From positions 1 through 61,373 of the forward strand of contig JAVKLK010000025.1 in NCBI GenBank assembly GCA_031539165.1: a stretch of DNA of 61,373 nucleotides, given 5' to 3'. Under the pieces are notes generated by a model, which saw nothing but the letters and a program-made list of their open reading frames with translations, did no database searches and was not told the DNA's origin. Shown here one piece after another: positions 29,409 to 38,099 of this stretch; the stretch's first letter is position 1, and every line of letters starts with the position of its first letter. A program made the position numbers and the translations under genes. Source of the DNA: CAIVSN01 sp031539165 (GTDB lineage Bacteria; Patescibacteriota; Gracilibacteria; BD1-5; UBA2023).

Positions 29409-29879
29409 CTAAAGTATGTTCCCAACACCATCTCCAACAGTGCGTTTGATATCAGAGGATCACCAATCAGGCATCAATCTTATGTCTATGCCACTTTCGA
29501 TATCTGGATAGGTAATTCTAGAATCTGCTCTATCCAGAAATCAAATCAGTACTTTGAATCCCGGTACTATATCATCAGAATCTGGATATTCTGGTAGAGT
29601 TAAAATTCCTATTTTGGTGTCCCCATCAGCAAACCGAACCTCACAATTTTTTTGAAGATAGAGGGCAAGGCTATGCGAGAGAGCTTCTCTACAAGATTCC
29701 TCGTAGCTAAATAATCAGTACATAAACGGTGTTGGTGGAGCTCCTAACCAAGCCCAATCTGCCTCATTTTGTTCAGCTTGTCTGATAAAATCATCCATTT
29801 CTCTTCACTCAATCTTAATATGATTGAATGGCGGTATTTGAGGATACTCTTCAGGTACTCTAGGATTTTCTCCTGGCAT
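29409..29879 (-). CDS. Small protein of unknown function
   Basis: A 156-residue frame from ATG 29879 to TAG 29409, invisible under the standard code because of four TGA codons. The N-terminus is proline-rich (VPEEYPQIPPFNH); the middle has an aromatic/acidic helix (EADWAWLGAPPTPF) and the strand pair EVRFADGDTKIGILTLPEY. No family recognised. It lies between the helicase and the EEP gene on the same strand, 68 nt before the latter, so an operon is possible. Coding status rests on its clean frame, start and stop. Confidence 0.6.
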
Positions 29880-29899
29880 GGATTGTGTAATTTATGAAA

Positions 29900-29930
29900 C
29901 AATGAAATTTTTTCATAAAAAACTTCATTG
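29900..29930 (-). terminator. Hairpin downstream of the helicase gene
   Basis: A 14-bp stem with one mismatch (29900-29913 with 29917-29930) and a 3-nt loop, 38 nt beyond the helicase stop on the minus strand. The stem is A/T-rich at its tip. It could terminate the helicase transcript or attenuate read-through into the two downstream genes. Confidence 0.5.
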
Positions 29931-29968
29931 TCAAAGGGTTATAGTTTTAACTCTTCCTGTTAGCCAAA

Positions 29969-32776
29969 TTATCCGGTGAACTTACGTGTCCCCTTGCATG
30001 CCGGATACCTCGTACAACCCCAAAAACATTCTCATGTTGCTCCATTCCTCCTGAAAACCATCCGTGCATCACAAGTCGGACAATCCAGAATTGCAGACTC
30101 TCTACTGCTCTCTGTGTAATCGCACTGCGGATAATTTGAACACCCCCAGAATTCACGCCCATTGGACATCCTTTTTTGCAGTTTCCCTGAGCAGTTCGGA
30201 CAACTTGGTAGGGTTTCATCCCACAATATTGACAGCTCATCTTGGGAATCGGAAATCACCTTCGCTATCTGATTCTTATACTTCCTGTTAACATAGAGTA
30301 AGTCCTTCAAGAACAGTGATTCCTTTCAACGTGTGTAAACAATATAGGCTCGGTTCCTCCCCCTCGTCATGGAAACGTAAAAGAGCCTCCTCTCCTCAGC
30401 AAATGGATGCCCATCGTTCTTTTCGTTCGTGACGATGAGTAAGATTGGGTCATCTTCAAAGTTGCTTGGGAAATCGAATCGGTCGCCCTGATTGACATAA
30501 TCCACGATTACATAGTCAGCTTCCAGTCATTTCGACTTGTGACTCGTGAGGTGAGTTACCTCGACAACCTGTTCTCCATAAGTAAAAACATACCTATCTC
30601 CTGATCCGTCCTCTCCAGAAGATTTGCTCTTCCCTTCTTTCGGACAGTGCCCACGAAGCATACCGAAGAACCCATCCTCATATTTGGATTGACCATATCT
30701 CGTCAGGAGGAGTACCTTGATGACTGGTTTATCCGGAGAACCAGCAACAATATCTCCGAGTATTTCGAAAAAATAGTCGTACTTTCCTACTTCTTTTTGT
30801 ACCATGATGACCTTTTCCCTGATTTCAGCATCATTGGAAGTGAGATATTTAGCCTTCTGTACCCCGTTCATCATAATAAACTCAGACGAGAGATTGGAAA
30901 TCCCCTGGTTGAACCGAAAAGTCCTGTCCAAAGTGATTTCCTTCGTGAACCCGAAATACTTGCTGAAATGAAGAAACACGCTCGAATCACTCCCGGCAAA
31001 CTGATAAATGGACTGCCAGTCGTCTCATACGCAGAAAAGCCTACAGTCCCCAGTAGTCGCTACCAGCGCCTGAATGAGTGAAGCCCTCGCCCTTGAGATA
31101 TCCTGAAATTCATCGATGAGGATATAGTCATACTTTCCCTCGAACTCCCCTTTTTTTACAATGTCGATAGCACTCCGGATCATGTCTCAGAAATCCATAT
31201 ATCACTCCTCGGCCAGCACCTTCGTGTACTCTTCGAGGAAGGCTTCGAAAATCGTGAGAAAGACATGGTTCCGAACGAGATTCACGACGTCGAAATTCCC
31301 GAGAATCTTCGCTTTGAGTTCTGATAATGTTGCATTAGACTCCTTAAAAAGACTCAAAAAGGTGTTCAGCGTCTTTGTGATTCAAACGAGCGGTCCGGAG
31401 AGTTCTCTCATTTCAATGACTTCCTCAGGGTTTTTTGGTAAAAAAGCGACTCAATGTCTTCTTAGTTCACCTTCTAACTTCTTCAGAAAGGCCTCCTGTC
31501 CACCTTGCAAATCAGCATACCGAATGTCTACGAATTTGTTTTCTGAAACAGAATGTGCCCGAATCTTTTGGTCTACCCTCCTCTGGTAATCCTTAGTAGC
31601 TATGTATTCCGCGGTCTTCCCATTACGGTCCAATCAGAAATACTCGATATAGATGTCATAATCCGGAAGGTAGAAGTCTGGCTTATAGGACCTCTTCTGT
31701 TTAGTAGCCTCATCAGTATAGAAATGACCCTTCGGCTCGTATTCAGTCCGGATGCCATGAAGCCACAAGTAGTTAGCAATGATAACCTCTCAGTAACTCT
31801 TGACTGTGAGATTATACTCTCCATTCCTTAGGAGTGTCCGATAGGTTTTCTTGGTGTACTGGTAATAATCGTTCAGGCTTTCGAACTTAGAAACAGCGAC
31901 CTGAGGAGTATTGTAGTAGAGAATATATTCAGAAATAAACTTCTGGACGACCGAATTCGTCCGTATCGTATCAAACACTTTTTTGAGAATCTGCATCTTC
32001 TGTGATTCTTCAAGCACCTTTAGATGTTCTGATCCCTTTCCAATGAGTTTATCACATGTCTCGTCTGCCGATTCAGATGCAACACGCTGGTCAAGTATTC
32101 TTTTTCAGAAAGCATGAAATGTAGTAATCGTATTTCTTAAGTAGTCCTCATCGTGCGGAATGTTTGCCTTTTTGAGAGATGAAACGATTCGATTCATCAT
32201 GTCCATCTGAGAACGCTTGGAGAAAGTCATTACCAGTATCCGATCAAGTGATACTCCTTGGTGAGCTACCAGGTGAAGCACCTTGCTCTCGATAGTCTTA
32301 GTCTTCCCAGTTCAGGCACCGGCGTTAACAAGTGTTGCATCCTCATTACAAAAGACAGCATCAAGCTGTCGGTCAGTAAGTCAGAACCCATTCTCATCAA
32401 GGTCTGCAAAGTATTTGGCGTACTTTTCCTTACAGACAAGAATATAGCGGTCATTGAGTCACTTGCAGAAATCCTTGTTTTCAAAGAAATCAAAGACAAG
32501 CGGATAGATGGAGACCAGTTCTTGCCGATACTCACGTATCGATTCGAAGGGGCCTGATAATTCCTCTCTCAGCCCCTCATATTTCTTATGATTCAAATAG
32601 CTTCATTTCAAAGCCATTGACAGCGTATCGTTTATATCCTTCGCTATCACGATAGACTCTTCAATCCTTTTAAGTTTCTGTTTGTTTCTTTGAATGCGGA
32701 AATTAATGAATTTGAAAACTCAGAAAGTCAGCAGCAAGACGCAAATTATATAGATTGGAGTGCTGATTTCTATCAT
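29969..32776 (-). CDS. UvrD/HelIV-type SF1 helicase with nuclease-like insert and C-terminal zinc ribbons
   Basis: A 935-residue protein rebuilt across 16 TGA codons. Order: an N-terminal membrane-like helix (about 6-20), a helical region, the Q-motif-like GLTDRQLDA, Walker A GAGTGKT (153-159, Gly155 is TGA at 32314-32312), motif Ia around VMTFSKRS, an internal segment YKPDFYLPDYDIYIEYFG (about 365-382) resembling the PD-(D/E)xK-like part of E. coli helicase IV, Walker B ILIDEFQD (about 555), FCVGDDWQSIYQFAG, the arginine motif DRTFRFNQ, LTSHKSKGLEADYV, YVSMTRGRNRAY, and two topoisomerase-type zinc ribbons (CPNC..CSNYPQC, CPTC..CTRYPAC). It would unwind DNA 3' to 5'. The domain set matches HelD/helicase IV plus zinc ribbons. 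The accessory setting suggests a mobile or defence-related role, unproven. Confidence 0.9.
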
Positions 32777-33076
32777 TATGCTACTAGTTTAGGATTGATT
32801 ATTTTCAACGGTAAAATATCGGCATTTATTTAGAATTTTCAGGAGAGTATGTCTGTTTTTATTTACTACAAAGGGATAATGCCACATTTTTAGGCCTCCA
32901 GCAAGAAAGAGGGCAGTTGTACACACAGGTATGGATTTAATACTCGAATAAGTCCACTTAGTACTGATTTTTACAGTTAATTTAGCAACTTCTTACAAAG
33001 GTTCGAATCCTTCTTCCCTCAACTCCGCCGAGCTACTTAAAAGCCCATCCTAGCGGACGGGCTTAACGTAGCTGAT
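32777..33076. other. Gene-poor stretch with a tRNA-like 3' remnant
   Basis: About 300 nt without a convincing gene. From about 32998 to 33030 on the plus strand it contains AAGGTTCGAATCCTTCT followed by TCCCTC, which looks like the T-arm and 3' acceptor strand of a tRNA. A possible 5' acceptor GAGGGCA lies about 90 nt upstream, but I could not fold a D-arm or anticodon arm, so it is probably a relic. The rest is AT-rich and holds the helicase promoter. Confidence 0.45.
33037..33064 (-). terminator. Terminator of tRNA-Gln
   Basis: On the minus strand, 12 nt beyond the tRNA 3' end: a stem AAGCCC...GGGCTT (33064-33041) with an inner 3-bp extension and a TAGC-type loop, followed by a TTTT run (33042-33039). 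Confidence 0.7.
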
Positions 33077-33151
33077 TGGCTGGGATAGAAGGATTCGAAC
33101 CTTCGAATGGAGGATTCAGAGTCCTCTGCCTTACCACTTGGCGATATCCCA
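33077..33151 (-). tRNA. tRNA-Gln (anticodon CUG)
   Basis: A 75-nt cloverleaf read from the minus strand: acceptor TGGGATA pairing with TATCCCA, D-arm around GCCAAGTGGTAAGGC, anticodon stem GAGGA/TCCTC with loop CTCTGAA giving anticodon CTG, T-arm GAAGG/CCTTC with loop TTCGAAT, discriminator G and an encoded CCA end. It decodes CAG. It is not the UCA-anticodon glycine tRNA that the recoded UGA requires; that gene must be elsewhere. Confidence 0.95.
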
Positions 33152-33228
33152 AAGCGGGTGGATAATAGGGAAAACTTTACGAAAGGCAAGAAAAAAGGAG
33201 GTTCAAATCGCCCTCCCCCTGTCTCAGG

Positions 33229-34002
33229 TTACATCTGTTCGAGGAATTCGCGCAGAGCAATAATCAAATCATCATCCGGAATTCCGTTTCCGCGTGTTTT
33301 CTCCAGAAGCCACCGAGCTTTTCGAACATTTCGTTCATGTCCCATCGGAAGACCAAGCTCAATCAAATAATATTCATCTCGAAGTACGTAGTCGAACTGG
33401 TTCAAGTGTTGATCTTCTACCATGGAAATTCGGAGCGCAAGCTCCTGCTCGGTATCATTGAGGTCAAGCACGCTTTGAGCCTCATTACTAAAACGGAGTC
33501 TTGTCTGAGAAGACACTCTCGAATCGCTTCTCGGCCCAGCAAGTGCTTTGGATAGAGCTCGAGTTTTTGTCTTTTTCGGGGTGTGCTTCACAGAATCATT
33601 CGAGGCAGACGGAGAGAACACATCAGAAGCAATAGAGAGAATTTCATCCTGGCGGGCTCGAACATGAGGGATAACGTAGCGGTGGGCATTGTAGGCATCC
33701 CATACGGCATTGAGCTTCCCTGCTCCAAATGCTAGCAATGCCTCATTTCGGGAATCTTGAACAAAACGCTCCAAGAGTTTCGCACGAGCAGCAGGATAAT
33801 CCGTTTGCCCTGGTCGGCAGCCTGATTCCGCAAGTCTGTCATACTCAGCATCCACGCTCGGCTGTCGGAAGTGGACTATTGCCTGCTCAAGCATCCAAGC
33901 ACGGAAATCGGGATATTGTTTCTGAATCTGAGTCTCAAAATCAAGGAGCTTGAGACTTTCTCCTCTTGAAGCATCGGCACGAACGGCTATTTGCGGTGGC
34001 AT
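33229..34002 (-). CDS. Soluble protein of unknown function
   Basis: A 257-residue protein from the ATG at 34002; an upstream GTG/ATG-like frame start at 34038 overlaps the promoter and is unlikely. The N-terminal half is helical and charged, a lysine/threonine-rich linker (KHTPKKTKTRALSK) follows, and the C-terminal half contains DLNDTEQELALRISMVEDQ and a charged helix ending in FLEQM. No TGA codon. No family recognised. A near-consensus promoter sits only 6 nt from the start codon, so translation is probably leaderless. Confidence 0.7.
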   Translation of the reverse strand: MPPQIAVRADASRGESLKLLDFETQIQKQYPDFRAWMLEQAIVHFRQPSVDAEYDRLAESGCRPGQTDYPAARAKLLERFVQDSRNEALLAFGAGKLNAVWDAYNAHRYVIPHVRARQDEILSIASDVFSPSASNDSVKHTPKKTKTRALSKALAGPRSDSRVSSQTRLRFSNEAQSVLDLNDTEQELALRISMVEDQHLNQFDYVLRDEYYLIELGLPMGHERNVRKARWLLEKTRGNGIPDDDLIIALREFLEQM

Positions 34003-34008
34003 GGATGA

Positions 34009-34038
34009 ATTATACCTATCTACCCCCTGTATTGTCAA
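34009..34038 (-). promoter_or_regulatory. Consensus promoter giving a leaderless mRNA
   Basis: On the minus strand: perfect TTGACA (34038-34033), an 18-nt spacer and perfect TATAAT (34014-34009). The ATG at 34002 begins 6 nt after the -10, so transcription should start at or next to the start codon. Confidence 0.75.
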
Positions 34039-34062
34039 CTATTTACTTTTGTTGAGCTCGCG

Positions 34063-34091
34063 TTGACTCCCTCGCATGGTTCCCCTATAAT
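34063..34091 (+). promoter_or_regulatory. Promoter of the 34117 membrane protein and S41 protease genes
   Basis: TTGACT (34063-34068), a 17-nt spacer and TATAAT (34086-34091), 25 nt before the ATG at 34117. It is arranged back to back with the leaderless promoter of the divergent gene. Confidence 0.75.
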
Positions 34092-34116
34092 CAGTTCTTC
34101 ACTCTTAGCTTCTCTT

Positions 34117-34401
34117 ATGCTTGCGAATATTTTTTACGGACTTCTGCTTTTTGCGGGAGGAGTTCTCATTCTTCGATATCGAAGAATAGTCCACGACTGG
34201 ACCGGAGGCTGGTGATGGGCAGAGCATTATCTCTGACGAGGCGGAACCTTCACGGCCCTCTCCCTCATAGCCTGCATCATGATGGGACTTGGAGTGGCCA
34301 TGCTCTTCGGCAAGGTCAACCTTCGCTCGCAGCCACTCGTTCCAAACGAAACCACAAACCTCAATCAACCATCCGAATCTCCTTCATCCCTCACCCCATA
34401 A
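34117..34401 (+). CDS. Small two-helix membrane protein
   Basis: A 94-residue protein with an N-terminal hydrophobic helix (ANIFYGLLLFAGGVLIL), a tryptophan-rich short loop (DWTGGWGWAEHYLGRGG) and a second helix (TFTALSLIACIMMGLGVAMLF), then a hydrophilic tail. Two TGA codons lie in the loop, so it is missed by the standard code. It is 5 nt upstream of the S41 protease gene under a shared promoter and could be an accessory to it. Family unknown. Confidence 0.75.
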
Positions 34402-34406
34402 TCCAA

Positions 34407-35981
34407 ATGAAACGCTTTCTTGCCCTCTTCCTCTCCATTCTCCTTCTCTGAACTGGTTCTCTCACTCCTCAGGCTTTTGCGAAGCCAACCGCAGCCAAAA
34501 GCAACATCGTTGCGGAGCTTATGCGCAAGCCAGCAAAAAAAGTCCTCACCGAGCAGGAATTGTTCATTACTATGGTGGATGTGATTGCGGAATACGGAGA
34601 AATTCCCGCAAGCTACCAACAGATTCACCTTTCGATACCAGGAGTAATCGCATGAACCCGCCTCTACAAAGCGTACCAAAAAGCGATATACATGGATATT
34701 CTCAAGCCATCTCAGCTTCCACTCTCACTCAAGTGAGTTGCGACGCACAAAAAGATGGTAGAGCTCACCAATCTCTTCTACGGGGAACGAGTCGATGGGA
34801 AAATCCTCGTTGACGGATCGGAGCTCACCGCCATCAAGAAAAAGCTCACCTACGATGATATGGTGTTCTATGCCGGGAACTACCTCGCCTCCAAAGGGAA
34901 GAATGCCCCACTTCAGAATGCCCCTGGATACGATATCCTCGCTGATGCGTATCGCCGTCTTCTCACGGAACACATAGACCATGAGAAGATAGATGAACGA
35001 GCACTCATCCAAGGAGCCATATCTGGGATGGCCGATGCAGCAGGAGATAAATACACGACCTACTTCCCTCCCGTTGCCGCACAAGAGTTCAGCGATTCAC
35101 TCAATGGAGAATTTGAAGGAGTGGGAGCCTATGTAGACATGGCTAAGCCAGGAGAGCTCATGATTACAGGTCCAATTCCAGGAAGTCCCGCCGAAAAAGC
35201 AGGCCTCCTTGCAGGAGATAGAATTATCAAAATAGATACTTTTGAAGTCACCAAAGACACCGCTCTTTCTGACGCAATTCGGAAGATAAAAGGTCCTGCT
35301 GGAACTCAAGTGAAGCTCACCATTCTCCGAAATGGAGACACGATTGAGAAGCAAATCGAACGAAAAAAAATCAAAATTGACCTCGTTACCTACAAAAAGC
35401 TCGATAGTCAGAATTCATATATTCAAATCACTAGCTTCGGTGCAGGAACTACAGAAGGATTTATCAAGGCAGTCAATACCATGACACAGGATGGGACACA
35501 GCGACTCATCCTCGATCTTCGAAATAATGGCGGAGGGGATCTGCAAGAAGTTTCCAACCTCCTCGACTACTTCGTCCCTGCAGGAGAGGCAAAAATTGTA
35601 GTAAAAGGTCTCACCTCTACAGAGAAACTCTTCTCCACTGGACAAGATTCGATTCTCGCAGGCAAAAAAATCATCATCCTCATCAACAAGGGGACGGCTT
35701 CCGCCTCAGAAATCCTTGCGGGAACTATTCAAGACTACCTTCCAAAAACCGCAAAACTCGTGGGAGAAACGAGCTTCGGAAAGGGTTCCGTGCAATCGCT
35801 CTATCCATACTGGGACGGTTCAACTCTCAAATACACCATAGCAAAATGGTACACCGGGAAAGCAGAGCGAACTATCGATCATACAGGGCTCACTCCCGAC
35901 TATGAAGTAGAACTCTCGATTCCATTGTATCAAAGTGGTACCGACACGCAGCTTGACTTCGCAAAAACCGTGAACTTCTAA
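34407..35981 (+). CDS. S41 family carboxy-terminal processing protease (CtpA-like)
   Basis: A 524-residue exported serine protease. A signal peptide (KRFLALFLSILLLGTGS..AFA, its Gly encoded by TGA) precedes an extra N-terminal region of about 190 residues. The tail-specific protease core then has DKYTTYFPP, a PDZ domain (GVGAYVDMAKPGELMITGPIPG..AGLLAGDRIIKID), the LDLRNNGGG strand, the catalytic Ser region KGTASASEILAGTIQDY and the Lys region GETSFGKGSVQ. Three TGA codons in the first 120 residues hide the true start. It would process C-termini of exported proteins. The PDZ and catalytic residues look intact. Confidence 0.93.
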
Positions 35982-35982
35982 C

Positions 35983-36011
35983 TTGACCACTCCCCAATAA
36001 TCCTCTACACT
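35983..36011 (+). promoter_or_regulatory. Predicted promoter of the 440-residue exported protein
   Basis: TTGACC (35983-35988), a 17-nt spacer and TACACT (36006-36011), 24 nt before the ATG at 36036. It begins right after the protease stop codon. Confidence 0.5.
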
Positions 36012-36035
36012 CTCACAGTATTTTCTCACTTTTGT

Positions 36036-37358
36036 ATGAAAAAAATTCTCTCTCTTGCGATGAGTCTCCTCATTGCAGCAAGCCTCGTAGCCCCAAGCAT
36101 GACCTATGCAGAAGACTCAGTTGGCGCAGAAGCACAAATTCTCTCGATGCAAAAAGATGGGGTCAAGGCAGTTCGAAACTTCCTTGAGACCTATATGAAC
36201 GCTAACTCGAAAGAGACGGGAAACTTCACGCTCTCTGTCTCAGGCGGAGATACTTCCACTTCTGGTAAAGTAAGCCTCTCTCTCGATTCGTACACGTATA
36301 TTTTGAGCTACCTCAAAAACAGCCAAGACTTCCATGTGAAAGGAAATCTCTCGGTAGACCTAAACAAAGCTGCTTCTCAGCAAAAAATGCTCGAAGCGAA
36401 AATTGGGTTTGATGTACGATTTCAGGCCATAGGACAAGACGCGTATATAACACTCACTTCTCTCACATCGGAGCGAACCGCTTCAGATAAACAAATGGAG
36501 GACGAGTTTGATTCTGCACTCGCAGAAATCAAGAAGCATGAAGGAAAAACCTACAAACTCCCCCTCGGGAAAACAGGAATAGAAGACCCAATTGCGGTAT
36601 ACAAAAAGATTAATGCCGTTCTCGATGTACTCGATAGTCAGTCTCTCCTTGAATTACAATCTGAGAAAGATGGAGTGTCAACTATGCGATTCAAGCGAAG
36701 TACAATTCAAGCACTCAATATCGCCGTAGGAAACAAAAAGAATGCAAACATCTCAGAATTAAACGACTTCAAATCAAGTAAGATCACATTCCAGCAAAAG
36801 GATGGAACACAGGTACTTCGACTTGCTGACAGGAAGTCAGTGAAGAATTTCCTTCAGGTTGCCCGAAATAACGGAAGTTACTCTATGAATTTCGAGAATC
36901 ACACAGGAAACAAACTCAAAGGAAGTGATGTATCTTTCTTTCTCTCTGCCACTTCGGCAACAATTCGAAGCTCTGAGAGAAGCCGATATGGAAGCACTAC
37001 CTTCTCTCTTGACTGGAAGGATGGTCAGATGTCCTCTAAATTGGTAGATACAAGCAAAGTACCTTCCTACACACGAGGAGTGAAAGGATCCAATGTCAAA
37101 ACAACTACCTTTGAAACAAGCGGTTCATTTGATCCATGGAATCGAACATGGGATCTCGGCATGAAGTATAATGGAGCTTCTGTAGGACAATTCCAACTTT
37201 CAAGCTCTGAAAACGGATACAGCTACAAAGTACAGGCGAAAATCCCTGAACTTGATACACTCCAGATTGATGCCTTTGGCGCAGCAACAATTGAGCGTGG
37301 AAACTTCGATATCGTTGCTCCAACACAATTTGAGGAAGTGAAGCGACTCGATTTCTAA
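36036..37358 (+). CDS. Exported beta-rich protein of unknown function
   Basis: A 440-residue protein with a clear signal peptide (MKKILSLAMSLLIAASLVAPSMTYA). The mature part has long stretches of alternating polar and hydrophobic residues (SKVSLSLDSYTYILSYL-like, GFDVRFQAIGQDAYITL), repeated twice or more, resembling LolA/LppX-like half-barrels; this is a structural impression only. No lipobox cysteine is present. No TGA codon, and use of codons typical of the well-expressed genes here suggests an abundant protein. It follows the S41 protease, which could be its processing enzyme. Confidence 0.75.
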   Translation: MKKILSLAMSLLIAASLVAPSMTYAEDSVGAEAQILSMQKDGVKAVRNFLETYMNANSKETGNFTLSVSGGDTSTSGKVSLSLDSYTYILSYLKNSQDFHVKGNLSVDLNKAASQQKMLEAKIGFDVRFQAIGQDAYITLTSLTSERTASDKQMEDEFDSALAEIKKHEGKTYKLPLGKTGIEDPIAVYKKINAVLDVLDSQSLLELQSEKDGVSTMRFKRSTIQALNIAVGNKKNANISELNDFKSSKITFQQKDGTQVLRLADRKSVKNFLQVARNNGSYSMNFENHTGNKLKGSDVSFFLSATSATIRSSERSRYGSTTFSLDWKDGQMSSKLVDTSKVPSYTRGVKGSNVKTTTFETSGSFDPWNRTWDLGMKYNGASVGQFQLSSSENGYSYKVQAKIPELDTLQIDAFGAATIERGNFDIVAPTQFEEVKRLDF

Positions 37359-37374
37359 GAAATTGGACTATACT

Positions 37375-37406
37375 AACGCTGGATCTGAGAAGAATCCAGC
37401 GTTTTT
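37375..37406 (+). terminator. Terminator after the exported protein gene
   Basis: A 10-bp stem AACGCTGGAT/ATCCAGCGTT (37375-37384, 37394-37403) followed by a T-run, 16 nt beyond the stop. Confidence 0.85.
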
Positions 37407-37427
37407 GTTTCTTTCCATCCCTACTCT

Positions 37428-38087
37428 ATGAGCTCTCCCAAAACCAAGAAATCCTCTACTTCTGCATTTCGCAGAAATAGCATCGCGGCAATTATTGTTG
37501 GAGTAATTTTTTGATACATTTGGCTTTCGGGTAAACCAAGCCACTCCCCCGCCAATCAACAAACCCCTTCTCGAGAAATCTCTCAAAAAAGTCTCTCTCC
37601 AAAAGAAAAACCTCCAACAGAAGACAGGGAAAGTGCAGAAACTCCCCCTTCAGAAGTGCCTTCTCGTGAGAATACCTCTCCTGAGACTCCTCCCGAAAGC
37701 GAAGAAGCTCATCTCGTAGAACAAACTGGAGCTTCTTTGAGTTCCAGTGGTACAACCAAGTACGAAAATACTCTCCTTGGGTATAGCTTCGAGATTCCTC
37801 GCGGAGCCTACTATGCCGGGTTCGGGGCGAGAGATGGGGCAAGCCATAGTGTGGCGATTACGACGGGAACTGGGGTAGAGACGTGGACAGGAGCACTTGT
37901 CCGAGTCTGGTACTTCCCCAATACGATACTTCCAGAATTCTCGGAAGTGGAATGATCCCTCTACCAAAACCCCGCAACAAACATGAGCTATCTCAAGCTC
38001 AGCAAAGGATCCCTCAAAGTTGAGGGAGATCCGGAGTCTCGTATTGTTCAAACAATTCTTGGCACAGCGAAACGCAAAGAAGAGTAG
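37428..38087 (+). CDS. Membrane-anchored protein with Pro/Glu/Ser linker and C-terminal domain
   Basis: A 219-residue protein. A basic N-terminus and one membrane helix (SIAAIIVGVIFGYIWL, its Gly encoded by TGA) are followed by about 80 residues of Pro, Glu and Ser, then a compact domain (about 115-219) with YENTLLGYSFEIPRGAYYAG and VRVWYFPNTILPE. A second TGA follows SEVE. The layout is that of an extracytoplasmic domain held off the membrane by a linker. Family not recognised. Convergent with tgt. Confidence 0.7.
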
Positions 38088-38099
38088 CCTCTCAATCGG

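Noticed and set aside
32915..33030. A complete tRNA or tmRNA gene on the plus strand
   Set aside because: Only the T-arm and possible acceptor strands can be placed; there is no D-arm, anticodon arm or tmRNA tag region.
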